Assembly: GCA_001768325.1 (NCBI GenBank)
Contig: MENQ01000024.1
Span: forward strand, 186,001-250,000
Reading direction: 5' to 3'
DNA: 64,000 nucleotides
DNA from: Bacteroidetes bacterium GWC2_46_850
GTDB taxonomy: Bacteria > Bacteroidota > Bacteroidia > Bacteroidales > Dysgonomonadaceae
Part shown: piece after piece, positions 1 through 7,548 of the stretch
How positions within the stretch are numbered: position 1 is the first letter of the stretch
Layout: each line of letters opens with the position of its first letter
Position numbers and translations under genes: made by a program
The notes under the pieces: model-generated
What the model saw: only the letters and a program-made list of their open reading frames with translations
Databases searched by the model: none
What the model was told of the DNA's origin: nothing

Positions 1-17
1 CCATCTTTAAATTTTCC

Positions 18-25
18 TATTTTTG
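18..25 (+). promoter_or_regulatory. Candidate -7 element upstream of recO
   Basis: TATTTTTG matches the Bacteroidota -7 consensus TAnnTTTG. It lies about 110 bases before the recO ATG. Any -33 element would fall at or beyond the window edge, so only half the promoter can be judged. Confidence 0.4.
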
Positions 26-134
26 TGGTTCAATAAATTTAGGCGTTTTTTCGCAACGGCATAACTCGAACAAGTTCGGTTCTGCTCGTATTGCTTAACA
101 AAAACGTTGTTATTCTTTGACTGAAAATAGACTC

Positions 135-857
135 ATGCTTCATAAAACCGAAGGGATCGTGCTGGCTACTTCGCCCTATAACGACATCTATGGCATCGCG
201 CAGGTGTTTACCCGCGACTTTGGCCGGGTCTTTTACCTGCTTCCACGCTCACACGGTAAAAAAGCGAAAATAAAAACTTCACTCTTCTTTCCGCTCTCGA
301 TACTTAACCTGGAGGTGGAACATCTGCCGTTGCGAGACCTGCACCGGTTGAAGGAAGCTGAGCGGCAATTTCCACTGCAGGATCTCTGCACGAACATGAC
401 CAAGGTGTCGCTGGCTTTTTTTCTGTCCGAGTTTTTGTCGCGCGTGCTCCGGGAGTCGGATAACAATGGGCCGACATTCGACTTTGTAAAGAACTCGGTA
501 GAGACACTGGAGGCTACCGAAAGGGGCCTGGCCAACTTTCACCTGGCCTTCCTGTTCGGGTTGACGCGCTTCATGGGTATCTATCCGAATGTGGCGTGGG
601 GAGGGAAACACCGTTTTTTTGATCTGATGCAGGGTGAATTTGTGCAGAACATGCCGATGCATACCCACTATCTGAATAGCAGTGAAAGTGATTTTCTGGT
701 GCTGCTCCAGCGCATGAATTACGGCAACATGCATCTCTTCGGTTTGTCACGTAGTAACCGGAACACAATCCTGGATTACCTGCTCGAATATTACCGTTTG
801 CATGTGTATGATTTCCCCCCGCTCAAGTCGATCGACATCCTGCGGGTGCTCGCCTGA
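135..857 (+). CDS. recO: DNA repair protein RecO
   Basis: RecO helps RecF and RecR load RecA onto SSB-coated single-stranded DNA and anneals strands in recombinational repair, acting in the cytoplasm. The 240-residue product begins MLHKTEGIVLATSPYND, the typical start of the N-terminal OB-fold, and its length fits the family. A longer reading from TTG at 117 is open, but the ATG at 135 places the conserved LHKTEGIVL segment at the amino end, so I chose it. The gene is convergent with the thiamine pyrophosphokinase, whose stop lies 45 bases away. Nothing looks broken. Confidence 0.9.
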   Translation: MLHKTEGIVLATSPYNDIYGIAQVFTRDFGRVFYLLPRSHGKKAKIKTSLFFPLSILNLEVEHLPLRDLHRLKEAERQFPLQDLCTNMTKVSLAFFLSEFLSRVLRESDNNGPTFDFVKNSVETLEATERGLANFHLAFLFGLTRFMGIYPNVAWGGKHRFFDLMQGEFVQNMPMHTHYLNSSESDFLVLLQRMNYGNMHLFGLSRSNRNTILDYLLEYYRLHVYDFPPLKSIDILRVLA

Positions 858-902
858 TACATGGCTGTGTTTTGCCATCCACCGGAGCAGGGCAGGGAAA
901 AA

Positions 903-1529
903 TCAGGCATATGTCCTGAACAGGACAACCCGGCCGGATGATTCTATCATGAAGCTGCTGCCCAGCGACTCGTTGAGTGTTCCTTGCCACCAGTTGGTGA
1001 GTATCCGGTTGGTGAGCGGGTATTTGAGGTTGTGGGTGGTTATGGCCGCACGGTCTATCGGGAAGAGGGAGACCTGCTGCCCGGGGAAACCGGCAAATTC
1101 AACAGAGCCCCGCATGGGGGTAAAGATGCCATAGTTGGTGTACATCTCCACAGTGGCCACCTCCATATAATCGGCCAGCAACGAGATGTTTCCCAGCGTG
1201 TGATCCTCCCTGTAGCCTGTGCCGCCCACAATCACGATCTCTTTTCGCCCGTGTCGCACACAGAATTGCACTGATTTGGTGAGGTCATTCGTCTCCTGAT
1301 CGGGGTCGGGATGCAGGATGGGTGCATAACGAAGGCGGTTTTCCTCCGAGATGGAGTCACAATCGCCCACAATGGCATCGGGCCTGCCGCCGCGCTCAAT
1401 GAAATCGTTTGCGGCGCCATCGGTGCAGACAATGTATTCCGCCCTTTCGATGAGGGAGAGTGGCAGGGGATGACTCGGGAACCGCCCGTTGGCAATGATT
1501 ACCGTGGAGACCTGTGGCAATATATCCAT
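903..1529 (-). CDS. Thiamine pyrophosphokinase
   Basis: Transfers pyrophosphate from ATP to thiamine, giving thiamine diphosphate, the cofactor of the E1 dehydrogenase encoded at 5.4-7.5 kb. The 208-residue product shows VGDCDSI (about residues 54-60), TNDLTK (80-85) and GGTGYREDHTLGN (102-114), the Asp-rich catalytic and nucleotide-binding motifs of the family, followed by a C-terminal beta-sandwich thiamine-binding half. In many Bacteroides the kinase sits in the thiamine uptake operon; here it is separate, about 11 kb from the receptor and PnuT genes. It has its own promoter and no visible TPP riboswitch, so its expression is probably not repressed by TPP in the same way. The symbol thiN or tnr3 is used for similar genes. 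Confidence 0.92.
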   Translation of the reverse strand: MDILPQVSTVIIANGRFPSHPLPLSLIERAEYIVCTDGAANDFIERGGRPDAIVGDCDSISEENRLRYAPILHPDPDQETNDLTKSVQFCVRHGRKEIVIVGGTGYREDHTLGNISLLADYMEVATVEMYTNYGIFTPMRGSVEFAGFPGQQVSLFPIDRAAITTHNLKYPLTNRILTNWWQGTLNESLGSSFMIESSGRVVLFRTYA

Positions 1530-1576
1530 GCAGCTTTTATTTTATTTAGTCGACTTCTTGTCGCACTTGGCAGAAA

Positions 1577-1584
1577 CAAAGATA
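1577..1584 (-). promoter_or_regulatory. -7 element for thiamine pyrophosphokinase
   Basis: Read leftward, TATCTTTG is a perfect TAnnTTTG match about 48 bases before the ATG at 1529. It begins inside the T-rich tail of the ric terminator, so terminator and promoter are fused back to back. No good -33 TTTG is seen at the usual distance. Confidence 0.5.
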
Positions 1585-1589
1585 CAAAA

Positions 1590-1615
1590 AGAAGCGGCAA
1601 TTTTTTGCCGCTTCT
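1590..1615 (-). terminator. Rho-independent terminator after ric
   Basis: A perfect 11-bp stem, AGAAGCGGCAA with TTGCCGCTTCT, closes a four-base loop. Read leftward it is followed by TTTTTG, giving a strong intrinsic terminator 22 bases after the stop codon of the ric gene. Confidence 0.85.
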
Positions 1616-1637
1616 CTCATGATTGATCCCTTTCATT

Positions 1638-2363
1638 CTATTCCGCAAGCGATTCTTCCAGTGCAATTGATTTTGGAAAAAGAATGTTGTTCTCCAGGTG
1701 AATATGCCGGTGCAGGTCTTCCTCAAATTCCTTCACCAGACTCAGGGTCACACGGTAGGTGTTGCAGGCATCTTCGGGTGGGGTGTAGTCGCCCGTGAGC
1801 TCACTGATGGTGCGGAAACGTTCGCCTTCTGCATCGTGCTCATGCTCCATCTGGGCGATCATGGCCGCTGCCGTGCCCACTTTGGTACGCGGAATTTTCC
1901 CTCCCGACAGTTTCGCTTTCACCACTTGTCTGATATGCGGGAAGAGCATCAACTCTTCCTTTTTGAGGTGTGCCGTGAGGTCGCCCGCCGATTCGAGGAA
2001 TAGCTTTTGCACTATCGCCAGTTCGGGGTGATTCTCGCCGTGTACCCGCACGATCTTATTCAGGTAGGGTGTGATCTCGGGGATTTTGGTTTCGATATAA
2101 CGGTGGTGCGTTTTTTCGATGTAGTCGGCCAGCAGATCGAGTGGGAACGCCTTGAAGTCGATGTCTCCGCCCTGCTTCTCGTTTACTGCCTCCCGCAGTT
2201 CATCGAGGAGCTTTCCTTCGTCCAGTTTTTTGTCGCGGCTCGCATCGGCAATGGTTCTATTTCCGTTGCAGCAGAAATCGATGCGGTATTGTTTGAAAAT
2301 GGAGGCAGCCTTGTAATTTTCTGCCACAATTTTTCCGATAATACTTTGATTGTTAATATCCAT
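1638..2363 (-). CDS. ric: Iron-sulfur cluster repair di-iron protein (RIC/ScdA/YtfE)
   Basis: RIC proteins carry a hemerythrin-like di-iron centre and help repair iron-sulfur clusters damaged by nitric oxide or oxidants, in the cytoplasm. The 241-residue product has the N-terminal ScdA_N domain with the paired cysteines C31-C32 (DFCCNGNRT), then a hemerythrin-type helical bundle with spaced His/Glu ligands, including HHRYIE, HGENHPE, EEELMLFPH, MEHEHDAEGE and HRHIHLENNILFP. The size is close to E. coli YtfE. It lies 78 bases after the NO reductase gene on the same strand, which supports a shared nitrosative-stress role. A GC-rich stem-loop separates the two genes, so expression may be partly uncoupled. 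Confidence 0.9.
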   Translation of the reverse strand: MDINNQSIIGKIVAENYKAASIFKQYRIDFCCNGNRTIADASRDKKLDEGKLLDELREAVNEKQGGDIDFKAFPLDLLADYIEKTHHRYIETKIPEITPYLNKIVRVHGENHPELAIVQKLFLESAGDLTAHLKKEELMLFPHIRQVVKAKLSGGKIPRTKVGTAAAMIAQMEHEHDAEGERFRTISELTGDYTPPEDACNTYRVTLSLVKEFEEDLHRHIHLENNILFPKSIALEESLAE

Positions 2364-2381
2364 AATACATTGAAATTTAAA

Positions 2382-2418
2382 GGAGCCGTCGGCGGATACA
2401 AACCGCGACGGCGGCTCC
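2382..2418 (-). promoter_or_regulatory. Stem-loop between NO reductase and ric
   Basis: GGAGCC at 2382-2387 pairs with GGCTCC at 2413-2418, and the inner GTCG/CGAC bases can extend the stem. Read leftward the hairpin is followed by TTTAAATTT rather than a clean T run. It could be a weak terminator, a processing site or a structured leader for ric. Confidence 0.45.
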
Positions 2419-2441
2419 AGAGTTGAGTTATTGTAGAATCC

Positions 2442-4688
2442 TTACGGTTTTTCCGTGGGATTTTTCTTCTTCTTGATGGTCAGCTGGTATACGAACCAGA
2501 ACAGGGTGAGGGTGCCGATGGCGAAGATGGTGTCACCGATGACGCGCAACCACTTGAAGACGCTGACCAACGGCTGTTGCATAAATTCAGCTGAACGGGC
2601 ATACCACATTCCCTCTTTCACGCTGGCCACGGTCTGCATCATTCCGACCGGCAGGAGGCTTAACAGCACCATGAGCAACAGGCCGATGTTGAGCGACCAG
2701 AAGGTGAATGAGATCAGTTTGTTGTTCCATTTCTGTTTCCGGTACATGCTACGCAGCACGAACAGAATGAGTCCGATGCCCAGCATGCCATATACGCCGA
2801 AGAGGGCCGCATGGCCATGTAAGGGTGTGGTGTTCAGTCCCTGCATATAAAAGAGCGCGATGGGCGGGTTGATGATAAATCCAAAGATGCCGGCTCCCAG
2901 AAAGTTCCAGAAAGATACCGACAGCAGGAAGTAGATGGGCCACTTGTAATCCTCCAGCCATTCGGTGGATTTGCTCATGCGGTAGTTGTGGTAGGCCTCA
3001 AATCCTATCAACACCAGCGGCACTACTTCCAGTGCGCTGAAGGTAGCTCCCAGTGCCATCACGCCGGTAGGTGTGCCTGTGAAATAGAGGTGGTGGAAAG
3101 TACCCAGGATACCTCCCGTGAGGAAGATGACCGTGGCAAAGAGCACGTTGTTGGTGGCCGAGCGGATGCCCAGCAGCCCCATGCGGGTAAAGAGGAAGGC
3201 GGCAACTACCGTGGCGAAGACTTCGAAGAATCCTTCTACCCAGAGGTGTACCACCCACCAGCGCCAGTATTCGGCGACAGCCAGGTTGCTGGTCCGTCCC
3301 CACATCAGTCCCGCTGTATAGAACAGCGCGATGGCGGCACAGGAGATCAGGAAGAGAATCAGCAATCCTTTCTCTGAAGTTCCTTTTTTGATGATCGGCA
3401 TGATGGGACGGATCATCAGCGCGAGCCACAAAAACAGGCCTATCACCAGCAGCCACTGCCAGAAACGACCCAGGTCGACATATTCATATCCCTGATGGCC
3501 GAACCAGAAGTTGTTGATCAGGTTTAATTTTTGCATCACACCAAACCATTGTCCGATCAGTGAACCGCCCACGACGATGATCAGGGCGACAAACAGGACG
3601 TTCACGCCCAGCAACTGGTATTTGGGGTCTCTGCCGCTGAGCGAAGGTGCGATATAGAGACCGGTGGCGAGCCAGGCAGTGGCAATCCACAGGATGGCCA
3701 GCTGCACGTGCCAGGTGCGTGTGATGGAGTAGGGGATGATGCCGGTGATGTCGAGACCGTAGAAACCGCCTCCCTCCACACCGTAGTGTGCCGTGATGAC
3801 GCCCATCAGCACCTGTACCAGGATAAGCAGGTTTACCACCCAGAAGTATTTCTTCACCGCCCACATGGAAGGAGTGACGGTTTGGTTCATCAGCGGATCT
3901 TCCAGCGGTCGCAGGATCTCTTCCTGGCGGCTGCGGGCATGTACAAATATCATGATGCCGATGCCAAGCAGCAGCATGACGATGCTGAAGCCTGTCCACA
4001 AGATCAGGTCGCTTGTCGGCACATTGCCGATCTGCTCATCGGGCGGCCAGTTGTGGGTGTAGGTGATATCCTGTCCCGGGCGGTTGGTCACACAAGCCCA
4101 GGAGGCCCAGAAGAAGAACTGGGCCATCTTGTCCATGCGCTCCTCCGTCTTGATGGAATTCTTCGCGATGGCGTAAGCATTGCGGAGTTCATCGAGCGCG
4201 GGATCATTCATGAACAGGCCGGTGTAATGCGCCTTGTTGTCAAGGAACGCTTCATAGCGTTCGCTGCTGATTACCAGCCTGCCCGATGCAGCATCGTAGG
4301 TGTTCACGCGCAGGAACGTCTGCAGCCTGCTCTCCAGGGTTGCCTGCTGTTCCTGTGTCAACTGGTCGAAAGGTGTTCCGTGTGACTCCTGCGACCATTT
4401 GTTCAATAGAAACTGTGCTTCACGATGCAGGTAGTCGGCTGTCCAGTCGGGTGCCACATAGGCGCCGTGTCCCCAGACCGTGCCGACCTCCTGTCCGCCG
4501 ATGCTCTGCCAGATGTTCTGGCCATCTTTTATATCTTCTCCTGTAAACAGCACGGCACCTGTGTCATCCACTACCTCTGCGGGTACGGGTGGGGCCTGCT
4601 GGTAAATTTGATTGCCGTAGTAAAGTAATACGGCAAAAGATAAAATAATCACTGCTGCCAGTGCAATCCATAACTTCTTCTGTGACAT
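2442..4688 (-). CDS. norZ: Quinol-dependent nitric oxide reductase (qNOR)
   Basis: Reduces two NO to N2O using electrons from quinol, as a single-chain membrane enzyme of the haem-copper oxidase superfamily. The 748-residue length fits qNOR, which fuses the NorC-like and NorB-like parts. The N-terminal helix is followed by a periplasmic domain containing GQEVGTVWGHGAYVAPDW (residues 65-82). The C-terminal two thirds is a 12-helix catalytic core with the His/Glu motifs HLWVEGFFEVF, FHHLYFTG and HGHAALFGVYG, the haem b, b3 and FeB ligand regions. It starts 53 bases after the Rrf2 regulator on the same strand and is followed by ric, so the three genes form a likely NO detoxification unit. No other denitrification gene is visible, suggesting defence rather than respiration. 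Confidence 0.93.
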   Translation of the reverse strand: MSQKKLWIALAAVIILSFAVLLYYGNQIYQQAPPVPAEVVDDTGAVLFTGEDIKDGQNIWQSIGGQEVGTVWGHGAYVAPDWTADYLHREAQFLLNKWSQESHGTPFDQLTQEQQATLESRLQTFLRVNTYDAASGRLVISSERYEAFLDNKAHYTGLFMNDPALDELRNAYAIAKNSIKTEERMDKMAQFFFWASWACVTNRPGQDITYTHNWPPDEQIGNVPTSDLILWTGFSIVMLLLGIGIMIFVHARSRQEEILRPLEDPLMNQTVTPSMWAVKKYFWVVNLLILVQVLMGVITAHYGVEGGGFYGLDITGIIPYSITRTWHVQLAILWIATAWLATGLYIAPSLSGRDPKYQLLGVNVLFVALIIVVGGSLIGQWFGVMQKLNLINNFWFGHQGYEYVDLGRFWQWLLVIGLFLWLALMIRPIMPIIKKGTSEKGLLILFLISCAAIALFYTAGLMWGRTSNLAVAEYWRWWVVHLWVEGFFEVFATVVAAFLFTRMGLLGIRSATNNVLFATVIFLTGGILGTFHHLYFTGTPTGVMALGATFSALEVVPLVLIGFEAYHNYRMSKSTEWLEDYKWPIYFLLSVSFWNFLGAGIFGFIINPPIALFYMQGLNTTPLHGHAALFGVYGMLGIGLILFVLRSMYRKQKWNNKLISFTFWSLNIGLLLMVLLSLLPVGMMQTVASVKEGMWYARSAEFMQQPLVSVFKWLRVIGDTIFAIGTLTLFWFVYQLTIKKKKNPTEKP

Positions 4689-4741
4689 ACCAGTTCTTTT
4701 GTTAAAAGTGAATAATTGTCGTTTTTATTTCTCCAAAGTAA

Positions 4742-5176
4742 TTATCGAATTAACAGAGAATCTTCATTTTTTAATCCCATGGCCAGCTCATAGACTGTAG
4801 CCTGGTGCAGTACCTCGAACATCTCCTTCCGGACGGGTTCTACCGAATGGTGCATGGGGCAGGGATGGGCTCCATCACAGACACCCAGTCCCAGCACGCA
4901 TCCTTCGAAAAACTCATCTCCCTCAATGGCCCGCACAATGTCGGCAATGGTGATCTCGTGAAGCCGCTCCTGCTGGATTTCGAATCCCCCCCGGGGACCT
5001 GTGTAGGAGTCGATAATCCCGTTCCGGGATAAAGCCCCCAGTATCTTTCCCGTAAATGCCGCGGGTGACCCCGTCTGCTCTACAATGTCGCTCATCCTGG
5101 AACGAATCTGACGGAGCGATTGCCGGGCAATGTAAAGCACCGCTTTGATGCCATATTCACAGGTTTTCGAAAACAT
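4742..5176 (-). CDS. Rrf2-family transcriptional regulator, NsrR/IscR-like
   Basis: A 144-residue winged-helix regulator of the Rrf2 family. The N-terminal half has the typical CEYGIKAVLYIA recognition region and the wing TGPRGGF. Three cysteines at 93, 100 and 106 (C-x6-C-x5-C) sit where IscR and NsrR bind an iron-sulfur cluster, which NO can destroy; the first spacing is one residue longer than in IscR or NsrR. It lies directly upstream of the NO reductase gene, which makes it the probable NO-responsive controller of norZ and ric. A palindrome overlapping its own promoter suggests autoregulation. Function is inferred from family and context. Confidence 0.85.
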   Translation of the reverse strand: MFSKTCEYGIKAVLYIARQSLRQIRSRMSDIVEQTGSPAAFTGKILGALSRNGIIDSYTGPRGGFEIQQERLHEITIADIVRAIEGDEFFEGCVLGLGVCDGAHPCPMHHSVEPVRKEMFEVLHQATVYELAMGLKNEDSLLIR

Positions 5177-5225
5177 GTCGTGTGGTCTCCTTTCTTATGA
5201 TCTGACTTTAGTCGTTGTCGCATGA

Positions 5226-5258
5226 CAAAGATATTGAATAATTTTAATTTCAGACAAA
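5226..5258 (-). promoter_or_regulatory. Promoter of the Rrf2-norZ unit
   Basis: Read leftward, TTTG (5255-5258) and TATCTTTG (5226-5233) are separated by 21 bases, close to the Bacteroidota -33/-7 arrangement. The site lies about 50 bases before the Rrf2 ATG at 5176. Confidence 0.6.
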
Positions 5259-5265
5259 AATGTCT
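5252..5265. promoter_or_regulatory. Palindromic candidate operator
   Basis: AGACAAAAATGTCT has perfect 5-base arms (AGACA/TGTCT) around AAAA and overlaps the -33 region of the Rrf2 promoter. This is where a repressor such as the Rrf2 protein could bind. No second full copy was seen before norZ or ric. Confidence 0.4.
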
Positions 5266-5385
5266 TTAATTTTTTATCACATTCTTTCTTTTTGTCTGAG
5301 AAGCAGTTGAAATCAGAGCTTCCTGCCACTTTGGATGAAAACTTAATAAAATTTAAATATGAATCCATTTCAAACAATCGCTTCC

Positions 5386-5418
5386 AACAACTGTTGTTAA
5401 GTAGATTCATTCTACTTA
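5386..5418. repeat. Two adjacent palindromes upstream of the dehydrogenase operon
   Basis: AACAACTGTTGTT (5386-5398) is a perfect 6-base inverted repeat around one base. It overlaps by one base a second inverted repeat, TAAGTAGA (5398-5405) and TCTACTTA (5411-5418), with a 5-base centre. Both lie 41-73 bases before the E1 alpha ATG. They may be operators or a leader hairpin. No convincing -7 element was found here. Confidence 0.45.
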
Positions 5419-5458
5419 GGTAAAACATCCAAAAAAAATATAGATTAAGGTAGTTGCT

Positions 5459-6454
5459 ATGGCGAAAACAAGTTCAAAAAAAGTGACGGATATTTCCAAA
5501 GAAAAATTACTGGAGATGCATCGTTCCATGCTGGATATCCGTAATTTCGATAACAAGGTCAACCGTCTGGTTAAAAGAGGCGTAGTGCCGGGGATGACCC
5601 ATTTCTCAATTGGCGAGGAAGCTGCCAACGTGGGCGCCGTGGCCGCATTGGAGATAGGAAGTGACCTGATCACATCCAATCACAGGGGTCATGGTCAGAG
5701 CATTGCGCTGGGAATCAACCTCAACGAGATGATGGCGGAGATTATGGGTAAGGCAACCGGTACCTGCAAGGGTAAAGGAGGCTCGATGCACATTGCCGAT
5801 CTCGACGGAGGCAACCTGGGGGCCAACGGAATTGTGGGTGGTGGCATGGGCATGGCCATTGGTGCTGCGCTCACCCAGAAAATAAAGAAAACAGGCAAGA
5901 TTGTCGTCTGCTTTTTTGGCGATGGCGCCGTCAATGAGGGTACCTTTCATGAAACCCTGAATATGGCATCGATCTGGAAACTGCCGGTAATTTTTTACTC
6001 GATCAACAACATGTACGGCATCAGCACACCCATCAGCAGTGTGATTAATATCGATTATAACTATCGACGTGCTGCTTCTTACGGCATTCCCGGACATTTT
6101 ATTGAAGATGGAAACGACCTGATGGCGGTCTACAACAAGTTTGAGGAGATTGTGAAATATGTGCGGGAAGGTAACGGCCCTGTATTGGTAGAGTCAATAA
6201 CCTATCGTTATCTGGGTCACTCCACCTCCGATCCGGGCAAATACCGTACCAAGGAGGAGGTAGATGAGTGGAAGAAGAAGGATCCGATCCTGCGCTTCGA
6301 ACAGTATCTATTGGATAACAAACTCGTTACCAAGAAGGACATCGAGGCGATAGAGAAAGCTTCGGAAGATGCTGTGGAGGAGTCGGTGAAGTTTGCTTTG
6401 AGCAGCCCCGAGCCCACATTGGAGTCGGCTTTTGAGGATATCTTTGCGCCCTGA
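5459..6454 (+). CDS. 2-oxoacid (pyruvate/acetoin) dehydrogenase E1 alpha subunit
   Basis: Thiamine diphosphate-dependent E1 alpha chain, 331 residues, which with E1 beta decarboxylates the 2-oxoacid (or cleaves acetoin) and reductively acylates the lipoyl group. Visible motifs are HRGHGQ, GKATGTCKGKGGSMHIAD, GANGIVGGG and the TPP motif GDGAVNEGTFHETLN ending in INN. The usual ENN at the end of that motif is INN here. The phosphorylation-loop region YRYLGHSTSDPGKYR is present. The protein resembles both AcoA and bacterial PdhA and sequence alone does not separate them. It is the first gene of a four-gene rightward operon. Confidence 0.88.
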   Translation: MAKTSSKKVTDISKEKLLEMHRSMLDIRNFDNKVNRLVKRGVVPGMTHFSIGEEAANVGAVAALEIGSDLITSNHRGHGQSIALGINLNEMMAEIMGKATGTCKGKGGSMHIADLDGGNLGANGIVGGGMGMAIGAALTQKIKKTGKIVVCFFGDGAVNEGTFHETLNMASIWKLPVIFYSINNMYGISTPISSVINIDYNYRRAASYGIPGHFIEDGNDLMAVYNKFEEIVKYVREGNGPVLVESITYRYLGHSTSDPGKYRTKEEVDEWKKKDPILRFEQYLLDNKLVTKKDIEAIEKASEDAVEESVKFALSSPEPTLESAFEDIFAP

Positions 6455-6535
6455 CCACATCGTGTAAGTTTATAAAACAGAAAGAATGATCCGGAAAGGA
6501 TATCAAAGAATTTAAAATAGCTCAGAAATATATAG

Positions 6536-7537
6536 ATGGAAAAAGAAACAAAATTAATGTCGGTGCGTGATGCCATCATCATGGCAATGTCGGAAGAGAT
6601 GCGTCGCGACGAGAACGTGTTCCTGATGGGGGAAGATGTGGGTATTTTTGGTGGCGACTTCGGCACATCGGTGGGTATGCTGGAGGAGTTTGGCAAGGAG
6701 CGGATACGTGATACGCCGATCTCTGAGAATGCCATTTCGGGAGCAGCCATCGGTGCTGCCATGACCGGCCTTCGTCCCATTGTGGATGTTACCTTTATGG
6801 ATTTCATCGTCTACATGATGGACAATATTGTGAATCAGGCTGCCAAAACAAGGTATATGTTCGGCGGAAAAGGGCAGATACCGGTCGTGTTCCGTGCTGC
6901 TGCCGGTGGTGGAGTAGGTTCTGCCGCCCAGCACTCCCAGTCGCTCGAAGCCTGGTTTACCCATATTCCGGGGTTGAAGGTAATTGCCCCGGGCACGCCT
7001 GCCGACGTAAAGGGGCTGCTCAAAGCGGCCATCCGGGATAACAACCCGGTCATCTTCCTTGAATACAAAGCACAGTATAATATGAAGGGGGAGGTACCTC
7101 TCGACCCCGATTTTGTGTTGCCCATTGGTAAGGCGGATATCAAAAGAGAGGGAAAAGATGTGACGGTAGTCACCTACGGGCGCATGCTGGAACGTGTGAT
7201 GAAGGCGGCGGAAGAGGTGCATGAAGCAGAAGGTGTGGAGGTGGAAGTGGTCGATTTGAGAACCCTCTCCCCACTGGATAAGGACACCGTGATTCAGTCG
7301 GTGAAGAAAACCGGCAAGGTACTTTTGGTCAACGATGCACACAAAACCAGTGGTTTTATTGGTGAGGTAGCTGCCACCATTGCCGAGAGCGAAGCATTCG
7401 ACTATCTCGATGGCCGGATACTGCGGCTTGCCGGAGAAGATGTACCCATCCCTTACAACCAGACGCTGGAGACGGCCATGATCCCGAGTGTGGAGCGCAT
7501 CCGGAAATATATCCTCAGATTAGTCAATAACCGATAA
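6536..7537 (+). CDS. 2-oxoacid (pyruvate/acetoin) dehydrogenase E1 beta subunit
   Basis: Partner of the alpha chain in the E1 heterotetramer. The 333-residue product has the beta-subunit landmarks MGEDVG near the N-terminus (with the glutamate that activates TPP), TPISENAISGAAIGAA, the Gly-rich RAAAGGGVGSAAQHSQ segment, WFTHIPGLKVIAPGTPAD, and the C-terminal transketolase domain with VTYGRMLERV and ETAMIPSVERI. It starts 81 bases after the E1 alpha stop and is followed 11 bases later by E2, which supports one transcript. Confidence 0.9.
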   Translation: MEKETKLMSVRDAIIMAMSEEMRRDENVFLMGEDVGIFGGDFGTSVGMLEEFGKERIRDTPISENAISGAAIGAAMTGLRPIVDVTFMDFIVYMMDNIVNQAAKTRYMFGGKGQIPVVFRAAAGGGVGSAAQHSQSLEAWFTHIPGLKVIAPGTPADVKGLLKAAIRDNNPVIFLEYKAQYNMKGEVPLDPDFVLPIGKADIKREGKDVTVVTYGRMLERVMKAAEEVHEAEGVEVEVVDLRTLSPLDKDTVIQSVKKTGKVLLVNDAHKTSGFIGEVAATIAESEAFDYLDGRILRLAGEDVPIPYNQTLETAMIPSVERIRKYILRLVNNR

Positions 7538-7548
7538 AAACTGAGTGA

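Noticed and set aside
117-134. TTG start for recO
   Set aside because: The family normally begins at LHKTEGIVL, reached from the ATG at 135.
5195-5428. Leftward 77-residue reading frame between the Rrf2 gene and the dehydrogenase operon
   Set aside because: Low-complexity, no recognisable domain, and it covers promoter and palindrome sequences; likely chance.
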